Part shown: positions 45,027 to 52,724 of the stretch, in pieces
Layout of the letters: each line of letters opens with the position of its first letter
Position numbering within the stretch: the first letter of the stretch is position 1
NCBI RefSeq assembly: GCF_000472545.1
Contig: NZ_AWZV01000003.1
Span: forward strand, 254,608-318,607
DNA: 64,000 bases
Source of the DNA: Burkholderia sp. WSM2232
GTDB lineage: Bacteria; Pseudomonadota; Gammaproteobacteria; Burkholderiales; Burkholderiaceae
Direction: 5' to 3'
Notes under the pieces: generated by a model
Database searches by the model: none
Told to the model about the DNA's origin: nothing
The model's input: the letters and a program-made list of their open reading frames with translations, nothing else
Program-made: the position numbers and the translations under genes

Positions 45027-45539
45027 TCAGGTTTTGTCGCCGACAGCGTGGCTTCCGACCTGGTCGAGCTTGCTCTGCAGTTCCATCTTGCGCTTTGCAA
45101 TCTTCCCACCAAGTGCCTTGACGTCGAGATTGGCCTTGCGCAGCTCGGGAAAAAGCTCGCTTTCTTCTTCCTCGACGTGATGCTGAACCATTTCGCTCAT
45201 GACCTTGAAGGTCGCATCGAAACCCTTGTCCCCTGCCTTTAGCGTTTCGAATTTGCTAATTAGCGTCTTTACAAGGAAGTGTTCGACGTACGCTTCCTCG
45301 ACGTCGACTACATCGCTCTCGGGAAGCGCTTCGCTCGCGGCTGGATAAAGCAGTTCTTCTTCGATGATCGTATGAATGGTCAGCTCTTCACACGCGCGTT
45401 GGGCGAGGGTCGCCTTCGCTTCGAGATCGTCTTCTTTGGCATTTTCGAACGCGGTAAAGAGCTTCTCTACTGCGCGATGATCCGCGATAAGCAGTTCGAG
45501 TGCGTCGTCTGTGTTAGGGGTCGGTTGTTTTTCTGGCAT
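45027..45539 (-). CDS. Hemerythrin-like HHE domain protein
   Basis: 170 residues, alpha-helical. Histidines and acids in ADHRAVEKLFTAFE, IHTIIEEELLYPA, YVEHFLVKTLISKF and HHVEEEESELFPELR give the di-iron-binding HHE pattern. Such proteins bind oxygen or protect against oxidative or nitrosative stress. The C-terminal helix is Lys-rich (KIAKRKMELQSKL). GGAGA sets the ATG at 45539. Convergent with DUF892 and beside Mn catalase, so a stress role fits. Confidence 0.9.
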   Translation of the reverse strand: MPEKQPTPNTDDALELLIADHRAVEKLFTAFENAKEDDLEAKATLAQRACEELTIHTIIEEELLYPAASEALPESDVVDVEEAYVEHFLVKTLISKFETLKAGDKGFDATFKVMSEMVQHHVEEEESELFPELRKANLDVKALGGKIAKRKMELQSKLDQVGSHAVGDKT

Positions 45540-45633
45540 GTCGCTCTCCATGTTGGGCGCCGCCGCGCGGCGGCGCGTTCGAGCGAAACACCGCAAGCAT
45601 TGTGCCTGTGGCACCGTTCCTGTTCAGCCGCAC

Positions 45634-46155
45634 CTAGCTCCGGCTTTTGCGCGGCGCAGCAGCGTTGACGAGGGGATTGAACGCGGCGGTGCGGGGGGGT
45701 CTCTCCGCGGACGCGCTCGGCTTTTTCGCTTTGGCCGCACTGCTTTTCCGGCTGGACGGGGCGCCGCGCGTGCTGCCGGTCAGCTGTTCGGCGAGTTCCG
45801 CACTCTCGTCGTCTTCTGCCGGCTCGTCTTGCTCCTCTTCTGCCTGTTCGGTTTTACGTGACGCTCTGCTGGTCTTCTCTGTTCTTGCCGCGCCGGCAAC
45901 GTGTTCAATCACGGACATGAACGACTTGCGGGCCGCACGCAACGATTCGCCTGGCAGCATTGTCAGCGCAACGACTTCATGGATAGATCGTCCGTCGACT
46001 GAGCGCTCGGTCGGCTCTGTGTCCCAGTCTGGTTTCGCGGTGGCAAAGGTGGCGAGAAGACGTTCAAGGACGGCGGGCGATAGCACGCCGCCGTCGTACA
46101 GGCTGATGATCGCGCGTTCAGCGAGCGCGAAAGGCGTATTGGAAGTTTTGGGCAC
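45634..46155 (-). CDS. Hypothetical protein with charged disordered C-terminus
   Basis: 173 residues. The first ~95 form an ordered helical domain (FALAERAIISLYDGGVLSPAVLERLLATF, LTMLPGESLRAARKSFMSVIEHVA); the rest is Glu/Ser/Lys/Ala-rich and probably disordered. No domain recognised. The opposite strand has an ORF of similar length (45647-46189), but only this one has a globular composition and fits with the flanking minus-strand genes. Confidence 0.65.
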   Translation of the reverse strand: MPKTSNTPFALAERAIISLYDGGVLSPAVLERLLATFATAKPDWDTEPTERSVDGRSIHEVVALTMLPGESLRAARKSFMSVIEHVAGAARTEKTSRASRKTEQAEEEQDEPAEDDESAELAEQLTGSTRGAPSSRKSSAAKAKKPSASAERPPRTAAFNPLVNAAAPRKSRS

Positions 46156-46212
46156 CGTGCTCGCCTCTTTCGGGCGCAGGACGCGATAGTTCAGTTCAGT
46201 GATGCGCGACCG

Positions 46213-46440
46213 TCAGCCGGCCTGCCGCGATTCGGTGCCTTTCAGCTCGCCGTGCCGATGCGCGTGTGTGGCCGCGTATTTGAGCTCGAAGTGTGCGCCT
46301 TTGCCGCTGCGTGTCGGCGGAAAATGTTCTCCCTCCACGCATGTCACCTCGAATGTGTCTTTTCCGTCGTCATGAACCACTGAATAGATGCCGGATGTTC
46401 TGACTATTTCGCCAGGCTTGAATGAATTATCTCCTGCCAT
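46213..46440 (-). CDS. YjzC-like small protein
   Basis: 75 residues. FKPGEIVRTSGIYSVVHDDG...VEGEHFPPT matches the short YjzC family (P-G-E-x2-x-S/N-G-x-Y and FPPT blocks), whose function is unknown. CGGAG at a good distance supports the ATG at 46440. It sits between the hypothetical and NUDIX genes on the same strand. The His/Arg-rich tail is specific to this protein. Confidence 0.78.
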   Translation of the reverse strand: MAGDNSFKPGEIVRTSGIYSVVHDDGKDTFEVTCVEGEHFPPTRSGKGAHFELKYAATHAHRHGELKGTESRQAG

Positions 46441-46513
46441 TTGAAAACTCCGTGAGTGAGTATGTAACACGGCTGGCGATGCAACGCTTGTGCCAGCCGC
46501 GTCGTTTCATCTG

Positions 46514-46933
46514 TCACATGCGTTCGAAAAATGCCCGCAATGGGCTGGCCTGTCGAGCGGGCCCCACAGGGCTGCTCTTTTCGAATAGCACCTGGACGAT
46601 GCCGCGCGTGGGGACACTGACCCATGCGGATTGAATGTCTTTCGCGCGGACCCAGCGGCATCGGCGGATTTCGTGGCTTGGTACTGGCTCGACGTCGTCG
46701 GGAATGCGCGCGGCGAATACGTAGTGGCGAGTGCGTACGCCCCAGAACTCGAATACGTAATGAAGCGCGAGGTCGTTCAGTTGCGTCTCTTCAACGAGCT
46801 CGCGCACGGCCGCGGCGGATATGGGCTCGCCTGATTTGCACCGGCCGCCGGGCAGCGCCCATCTTCCATTGGATCTCGCGACCAGCAGAATGCGGTTGGC
46901 GCGCAGACACAGAACGGTGGCTCGGTGCTTCAT
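46514..46933 (-). CDS. NUDIX hydrolase
   Basis: 139 residues. The NUDIX box is GGRCKSGEPISAAAVRELVEET (G-x5-E-x7-R-E-L-x-E-E), so it should hydrolyse a nucleoside-diphosphate derivative; substrate unknown. Start 46933 (MKHRATVLCLR) is preferred; the 72-nt upstream extension is Arg-rich and runs towards the gcd promoter. Divergent from gcd. Confidence 0.87.
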   Translation of the reverse strand: MKHRATVLCLRANRILLVARSNGRWALPGGRCKSGEPISAAAVRELVEETQLNDLALHYVFEFWGVRTRHYVFAARIPDDVEPVPSHEIRRCRWVRAKDIQSAWVSVPTRGIVQVLFEKSSPVGPARQASPLRAFFERM

Positions 46934-47098
46934 GACATATCGGGCAAAGAGGTGCGACCTTACAAAGCATGCAGTGTGCCTTACCGCCGCTCGTCCGGGA
47001 ACCACAAATGCTACTCGCAGGGCAGCGCTTTCTGGCCCTGCGCACGCGGGCTATTTTTTGCAATTCAATTTGAATCATTGTCTGTAGAGGTGGCGAAT

Positions 47099-49768
47099 AT
47101 GTCGAAGCCGCATCGGTTTCCACCCGCGCTCGCGGTCCCCGCGGTCGTATTGATCATTCTCGGTTTAGCGTTAGCAGCGGGCGGAGTTCCACTCGTCACG
47201 CTTGGCGGCTCCTGGTATTACGTCGTGACAGGTGTTGCGATTGCGCTGACGGGCGTGCTTCTCAGCATCCGCCGGCGCTCTGCGCTGTGGTTGTTCGCGC
47301 TGATTCTGTTCGGCTCGACAATCTGGGCGGTCGCGGAAGCGCGCTTCGACTTCTGGCAATTGCTGCCGCGTCTATGGGTTTGGCTTGTGCTCGCGTTGTG
47401 GCTCCTCTTGCCCCCTGTCACGCGCAAGCTGGTGTTCGGGCCGCCGGCCGCGCATCGCGAGGGCGTGGTGCCGTTGGCTGCCGCTGTCATCGTTACGGTG
47501 CTGCTTGGTATCGGCACCGCGTTCAATCACCCGTACGATCACCCCGGCACGCTTGCATCCACCGCGGCCACGCCCAGCGCGACGCTTGCCGGCGATGCAA
47601 ACCGGCAGGCAGGCGACTGGACCGACTATGGCGGCTCGCCGCTCGGTCAGCGCTATTCGCCGCTGACGCAAATCACGCCGGAAAATGTCCGGCAACTGAA
47701 GGTGGCGTGGCAATTTGAAACGGGCGACAAGCCGGGTCCGAACGACCCCACGGAGACGACTGCCGAGAACACGCCGATCAAGGTGGGCAACAAGCTCTTC
47801 CTTTGCACGCCGCACAGTATCGTCATCGCACTGGACCCTGCGTCGGGTAAGGAGCTGTGGCGCTACGATCCGCATATTCAGAGCCCTGTCGGCTTCAAGC
47901 ATTGGGAACATATGACATGCCGTGGGGTGTCTTATCACGACGACGCGATGTACCCCGCAAACGCGCCGGTGGCGGCGGACAGCGCGGCCGGTGCTTCGGC
48001 TGCTGCGTCGGACAGCGGGGCGGCTCAGGCAGGCAATGCAGCTTCTGACGCAGTTGCAAGTGTTGCTTCGAATGTGACTGCGGACGCATCGTCCAGCGCG
48101 GTTTCCACGAACGCTGCGACGCCTGCTTCCGCACCGGCCGCCGATGCGGCATCGACAAGCACTGCGGCAAACGCCGGTGCTTCGGCCCCGGCCGCGACCG
48201 CAACCGCGGCAAGCGACTCTTCAACGGCGACACAGCAAACAGCCAGCACCGCCGCAAGCGCCGAATGTCCGCGCCGCATTTTCCTGCCGACTGCCGATGC
48301 ACGCCTCATCGCCCTCAATGCAGATACCGGTCAACCCTGCACACACTTCGGCAATAACGGTCAGATTGACCTGCGCACGAACATCGGTCCGTTCACGCCC
48401 GGCGGTTATTACTCGACCTCGCCGCCGGCGGTCACGCGCAACCTGGTGATTATCAGCGGCCACGTCACCGACAACGAATCGAACAACGAGCCCTCAGGCG
48501 TTACTCGCGCGTTCGACGTGCATGACGGTCATCTCGTGTGGAATTGGGACGCGGGCAATCCGGACGCGACGCAGCCCATTGGCCCGAATCAGACCTATGT
48601 TCGCAATTCGCCGAACATGTGGTCTGTGTTCAGCGTCGACGAAAAGCTCGGCATGGTTTATCTGCCGCTGGGCAATCAGACGCCCGACCAGTGGGGCGGC
48701 GCGCGCACGCCGGCGTCGGAAAAGGTCGCGGCGGGCGTGGTCGCACTAGATCTCGCCGACGGCCGGATGCGCTGGAATTATCAGTTCACACATCATGATC
48801 TGTGGGACATGGACGTGGGCGGCCAACCTTCGCTCATCGATTTGCAGACACCGGGCGGCGTGCAGCCTGCACTGATCGCGTCGACAAAGCAGGGCAGCAT
48901 TTACGTGCTGAACCGCGAAACCGGCAAGCCTATTGTGCCGATTACCGAAGAACCGGTGCCGCAAGGTGCGGGAACCGGCGATCATACTTCGCCGACGCAG
49001 CCGTTCTCTGCACTGAACTTCAAGCCGCCAAAAGTGCGCGAGCGCGACATGTGGGGCACCAATCCGTTCGACCAGTTGTGGTGCCGCGTGAAGTTCAAGT
49101 CGCTGCGCTATGACGGCATGTTTACGCCGCCTTCCGAGCAGGGATCGCTGGTTTTCCCGGGCAATTTCGGCGTGTTCGATTGGGGTGGTGTGGCAGTGGA
49201 CCCCGTGCGGCAAATACTCATTGCGAATCCGAGCTACATGGCTTTCACGTCGAAACTGATACCGCGCTCGCAGATTCCCGCGGACAACGGCGAGAAGAAG
49301 GGCAGCGAAACGAGCGGCATCAAGCTCGCTCGCGGCACGCCGTATGGGTTCGAGATCAACGCGTTTCTCTCGCCGCTCGGCATTCCGTGCCAGGCGCCGC
49401 CGTGGGGCTATGTGGCAGGCGTGGATTTGCGCACTAACCAGATTGCGTGGCAGCACAAGAACGGTACGATCCGCGATAGCGCGCCATTGCCTATCCCAAT
49501 GCCTCTCGGCGTGCCGAGTCTGGGCGGCATGGTGACCACGGCCGGTGGCGTCGCGTTCCTCTCGGGCACGCTCGACTACTATGTGCGCGCCTACGATGTA
49601 CGTACCGGCGACCGGCTGTGGCAGGCGCGTTTGCCCGCAGGCGGCCAGGCCACGCCAATGACGTATGCGGACAGCAACGGCAAGCAGTACCTGCTCGTCA
49701 CGGCGGGCGGCCACGGCTCGCTGGGCACCAAGCAGGGGGACTACGTAGTCGCCTATACGTTGCCCTGA
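47099..49768 (+). CDS. gcd: Membrane-bound PQQ-dependent glucose dehydrogenase with Ala/Ser-rich insertion
   Basis: 889 residues against ~800 usual. Oxidises glucose to gluconolactone in the periplasm and passes electrons to ubiquinone. Five membrane helices in the first ~145 residues, then the eight-bladed quinoprotein propeller: DWTDYGGSPLGQRYSPLTQI, FLCTPHSIVIALDPASGKELW, MTCRGVSYH, HHDLWDMDVGGQPSL, DQLWCRVKFKSLRY, and the C-terminal GGLVTT-like GGMVTTAGGVAFLSGT plus TAGGHGSLGTKQGDYVVAY. Between GVSYH (~residue 280) and CPRRIFLPTADARL (~390) is a low-complexity Ala/Ser/Thr stretch of ~100 residues, replacing a ~10-residue loop in Escherichia coli. AGAGG lies upstream of the ATG. Needs PQQ; no pqq genes here. 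Confidence 0.95.
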   Translation: MSKPHRFPPALAVPAVVLIILGLALAAGGVPLVTLGGSWYYVVTGVAIALTGVLLSIRRRSALWLFALILFGSTIWAVAEARFDFWQLLPRLWVWLVLALWLLLPPVTRKLVFGPPAAHREGVVPLAAAVIVTVLLGIGTAFNHPYDHPGTLASTAATPSATLAGDANRQAGDWTDYGGSPLGQRYSPLTQITPENVRQLKVAWQFETGDKPGPNDPTETTAENTPIKVGNKLFLCTPHSIVIALDPASGKELWRYDPHIQSPVGFKHWEHMTCRGVSYHDDAMYPANAPVAADSAAGASAAASDSGAAQAGNAASDAVASVASNVTADASSSAVSTNAATPASAPAADAASTSTAANAGASAPAATATAASDSSTATQQTASTAASAECPRRIFLPTADARLIALNADTGQPCTHFGNNGQIDLRTNIGPFTPGGYYSTSPPAVTRNLVIISGHVTDNESNNEPSGVTRAFDVHDGHLVWNWDAGNPDATQPIGPNQTYVRNSPNMWSVFSVDEKLGMVYLPLGNQTPDQWGGARTPASEKVAAGVVALDLADGRMRWNYQFTHHDLWDMDVGGQPSLIDLQTPGGVQPALIASTKQGSIYVLNRETGKPIVPITEEPVPQGAGTGDHTSPTQPFSALNFKPPKVRERDMWGTNPFDQLWCRVKFKSLRYDGMFTPPSEQGSLVFPGNFGVFDWGGVAVDPVRQILIANPSYMAFTSKLIPRSQIPADNGEKKGSETSGIKLARGTPYGFEINAFLSPLGIPCQAPPWGYVAGVDLRTNQIAWQHKNGTIRDSAPLPIPMPLGVPSLGGMVTTAGGVAFLSGTLDYYVRAYDVRTGDRLWQARLPAGGQATPMTYADSNGKQYLLVTAGGHGSLGTKQGDYVVAYTLP

Positions 49769-49794
49769 AAGGCGACGGTAGACTGAAAAGCAAC

Positions 49795-49841
49795 GCGCGC
49801 CGGCAAATGCGGAGATCATCTCGCATTGCCGGCGCGCTTTT
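49795..49841 (+). terminator. Intrinsic terminator of gcd
   Basis: A 16-bp GC-rich stem with one bulged A (49795-49811 against 49822-49837), a 10-nt loop and TTTT at 49838-49841. The T tract is short but the stem is very stable. Confidence 0.8.
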
Positions 49842-49932
49842 GCGTGGGTTTATCGGTAAGTGTTGAAAACGTTACGCGTTGCCGGGCAAACATTTCAGCC
49901 GACGAACCGTCGGCGAGCGTGTCACGAGCGGA

Positions 49933-50040
49933 TCAATGCGCCGCCACGTGTAATACAGCTTTCAATACGCCTGCTACGAGGCCTACCGTCAGGACGCCCA
50001 GCATCCATAGGCCAACGAACCATGCGAAGCGTCGCCACAT
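49933..50040 (-). CDS. DUF2474 microprotein of the cytochrome bd operon
   Basis: 35 residues, too short for automated ORF lists. Sequence pattern: basic start (MWRRF), one membrane helix (AWFVGLWMLGVLTVGLVAGVL) and a polar end. It starts 1 nt after the cydB stop, so it is in the operon. DUF2474 proteins are found in exactly this place after cioAB/cydAB in beta- and gamma-proteobacteria, the position of CydX in Escherichia coli, where a single helix stabilises the oxidase. Role by analogy. Confidence 0.8.
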   Translation of the reverse strand: MWRRFAWFVGLWMLGVLTVGLVAGVLKAVLHVAAH

Positions 50041-50041
50041 G

Positions 50042-51058
50042 TCAGTGATATCCCTCGCCAGGCCGCATTTTCCCTTTGAAAACGGAATACGCGTAAACGG
50101 TATAGCCGAGAATCATCGGAACGGTGATCGCGGCGCCCACCAGAAGAAAGAGCAGGCTCGCGTGCGGCGCGGCCGCATCGCGGAAAGAAATGGCGGGCGG
50201 TACCAGGTAGGGATAGAGGCTGATCAACAGCCCCGCGTAGCAAAGAATGAAAATGCCATACGCAAACAGCAAGGGCATGACATCCCGGCGCGCCAAAAGG
50301 CTGCGCCAGAAACCCGCGGCGAGAAGTACCAGCAGTACCGGCACCGGAGCCGTCAATGCAACGGCGGGCCAGCGGAACCAGCGCTCGGCGAGCGAGCTTT
50401 GCAGCATCGGCGTCCACAGGGTGACCACGACGATCAATGCGAGAACCGCGACTGCCATCGTGCGGGCGTAACGGCGGCAACGTTCATGCAGTGCTCCCTC
50501 GGTACGCCAGATCAGCCAGCATGAACCAAGCAATGCGTAGCCTACGATGACCGCGAGGCCGCACAACACAGTGAAACCGGTGAGCCAGTCCCACCAGCCG
50601 CCGGAATACGAAACTCCCTCTACGTGTATGCCCTGCAGCAGCCCTCCGAGTACGAGTCCCTGGCATAACGCAGCCACGGCCGAGCCCGTGAAAAACGCGA
50701 GATCCCACCACGCGCGCCCCGATCCTGTCGCGCGAAAACGGAATTCGAAAGCCACGCCGCGGAACACCAGCGCGAGCAGCATCGCGATGATAGGCGGATA
50801 AAGTGCGGGCAGGATGACCGAATAGGCAAGGGGAAACACCGCAAACAGCCCGCCGCCGCCGAGTACCAGCCAAGTCTCATTGCCGTCCCATACCGGCGCG
50901 ATCGAATTGACCATCAGATCGCGGTCTTCGCGGTTGCGCTCGACCGCGAACAGGATGCCCACGCCCAGATCGAAGCCGTCGAGCAGCACGTACGCCAGCA
51001 CGGCAAACGCGAGAATGGCGGCCCAAATGAGCGGCAAATCAATCGTGGCGGCTGTCAT
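50042..51058 (-). CDS. cydB: Cytochrome bd-type quinol oxidase subunit II
   Basis: 338 residues, about eight to nine membrane helices. AFAVLAYVLLDGFDLGVGIL at the N-terminus, VWDGNETWLVLGGGGLFAVFPLAYS, FRGVAFEFRF and YPYLVPPAISFRDAAAPH are the CydB/CioB signatures. Terminal oxidase in the inner membrane. It starts inside the 3' end of cydA (20-nt overlap) and is followed by the DUF2474 microprotein. Confidence 0.96.
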   Translation of the reverse strand: MTAATIDLPLIWAAILAFAVLAYVLLDGFDLGVGILFAVERNREDRDLMVNSIAPVWDGNETWLVLGGGGLFAVFPLAYSVILPALYPPIIAMLLALVFRGVAFEFRFRATGSGRAWWDLAFFTGSAVAALCQGLVLGGLLQGIHVEGVSYSGGWWDWLTGFTVLCGLAVIVGYALLGSCWLIWRTEGALHERCRRYARTMAVAVLALIVVVTLWTPMLQSSLAERWFRWPAVALTAPVPVLLVLLAAGFWRSLLARRDVMPLLFAYGIFILCYAGLLISLYPYLVPPAISFRDAAAPHASLLFLLVGAAITVPMILGYTVYAYSVFKGKMRPGEGYH

Positions 51059-52490
51059 GGCGCGGGTCCTGCGAAAGAGAGTGGTCCGTGTTGAGGGATG
51101 CGGGTTGCCGCTGCGCGGGACCCGGCGTGATGCCCGCGCTGCGATGCGGTTTGTCCTTCGCGGGACCCTCCGTGGAAAGCGACGGCTGCCTCGCCATCAG
51201 CCGCAAAAGAAACACCATGGCTGCGCCGAACACGATCAGATACACCACGCCGAAGGCCGCCAGCGATACCGCCACCCCAGGCGCGGCGATGGGCGACACG
51301 CTGTCCACTGTACGCAGATGGCCATACACGGTGTATGGCTGACGGCCCACTTCTGTCACGGTCCAGCCGCACAGTAATGCGATCAGCCCGGACGGACCCA
51401 TGGCGACCATGAGCCGATGCAGCCAGCGCGCGCGATAGAGCGAATGCCGGGCCCGCAGCGCGAGGCTGGCGAAGCCGGTCAGCGCCATCAGCACGCCAAG
51501 GCCGACCATGATGCGAAAGGCCCAGAAAATGAGCGGCGAATAGGGCCGATCTGCGGGTGCAAACTCCTTGAGGCCCTTGATCGAGCCATTCCAGGTGTGC
51601 GTGAGAATCAGCGCGCCCAGGTGCGGGATCTCAAGCGCATAGTCGGTGGTCTCGGTCTTCATATTTGGCATGCCGAACAATATGAGCGGCTGGCCCGGTT
51701 TCGATTCCCAGTCGCCTTCGAGCGCGGCGATCTTGGCCGGCTGATGCTTGAGCGTATTCACGCCGTGCTGATCGCCGGCGACGATCTGGATCGGCGCGAC
51801 GATACACGCCATCCATAACGCCATTGAAGCCATCAGGCGCGCGGGCTCGTTGCCCGGATCTCGCAGCAGATGCCACGCGCCCACCGCCCCGACGATAAAC
51901 GCCACGCTCAGATAAGCGGCCAGCACCATGTGCACGAGCCGGTAGGGGAACGACGGATTGAAGATAATGCTGAGCCAGTCGGCCGGGAAAAAGCGACCGT
52001 CCACCATAGTGAATCCCTGCGGCGTCTGCATCCATGAATTCACGGCCAGAATCCAGAATGCGCTCATCAGGGTGCCGACCGCCACGAGTACCGTCGCAAG
52101 AAAATGCAATTTCGGGCCGACGCGTTTCATGCCGAACAGCATTACCCCGAGAAAGCCGGACTCGAGAAAAAATGCAGTCAGCACTTCGTAGCCCATGAGC
52201 GGGCCCACTACGGGGCCGGCACGATAGGCGAAGCCCGCCCAGTTGGTGCCGAACTCATACGACATGACGAGACCCGACACCACGCCCACGCCGAACACCA
52301 CGGCGAAAATCGTCAGCCAGTAGCGGAATACCGCCAGATAGACTGGCTTGCCAGTCACGAGCCAGGCGCCTTCGAGCACTGCCAGGTAGCTTGCGAGCCC
52401 GATCGAGATCGCCGGAAAAATGATGTGAAAGGCGATGGTGAAACCGAATTGCGTCCGGGCGAGAAAGAGAGCGTCAACCGAGGGTGGCAT
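51039..52490 (-). CDS. cydA: Cytochrome bd-type quinol oxidase subunit I (cyanide-insensitive type)
   Basis: 483 residues with nine membrane helices. RTQFGFTIAFHIIFP holds the haem His of helix 1; PSFPYRLVHMVLAAY the b558 His; GRQPYTVYG near the C-terminus and KHQPAKIAALEGDWE in the quinol loop are family blocks. The Q loop is short, as in CioA-type oxidases rather than Escherichia coli CydA. The last ~50 residues are a hydrophilic extension (DKPHRSAGITPGPAQRQP). First gene of cydAB-DUF2474, divergent from the FdhF-like gene over a 234-bp gap. Confidence 0.96.
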   Translation of the reverse strand: MPPSVDALFLARTQFGFTIAFHIIFPAISIGLASYLAVLEGAWLVTGKPVYLAVFRYWLTIFAVVFGVGVVSGLVMSYEFGTNWAGFAYRAGPVVGPLMGYEVLTAFFLESGFLGVMLFGMKRVGPKLHFLATVLVAVGTLMSAFWILAVNSWMQTPQGFTMVDGRFFPADWLSIIFNPSFPYRLVHMVLAAYLSVAFIVGAVGAWHLLRDPGNEPARLMASMALWMACIVAPIQIVAGDQHGVNTLKHQPAKIAALEGDWESKPGQPLILFGMPNMKTETTDYALEIPHLGALILTHTWNGSIKGLKEFAPADRPYSPLIFWAFRIMVGLGVLMALTGFASLALRARHSLYRARWLHRLMVAMGPSGLIALLCGWTVTEVGRQPYTVYGHLRTVDSVSPIAAPGVAVSLAAFGVVYLIVFGAAMVFLLRLMARQPSLSTEGPAKDKPHRSAGITPGPAQRQPASLNTDHSLSQDPRHDSRHD

Positions 52491-52724
52491 CGCGATACCT
52501 CTTGTTCAGGACGTGAAACGCGCAGGGCAAACGGTGCGTTGCGGCGCGACGCGCTCATGAAGGGTAGCAAATCCGTGACCCGGCTGCGCGCGTTGGCAAG
52601 TGTGCGCTGCGCTCGGCGAGGCCGCTAGCAGAACTGTAAACCGGTTGTCAGCCACGCATGCGGGTCGTCAAACAGGTACATGCATTGCTGCGCGCTTATG
52701 CATTCTCGATTGGGGGAGACGGTG

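Noticed and set aside
45647..46189. 180-codon plus-strand ORF opposite the hypothetical protein
   Set aside because: Composition is Ser/Ala-rich without pattern, and the opposite strand ORF has a plausible folded domain and operon context.
46925..47098. Extension of gcd to an upstream ATG
   Set aside because: It adds 58 residues unlike Gcd and overlaps the NUDIX 5' end; AGAGG supports 47099.
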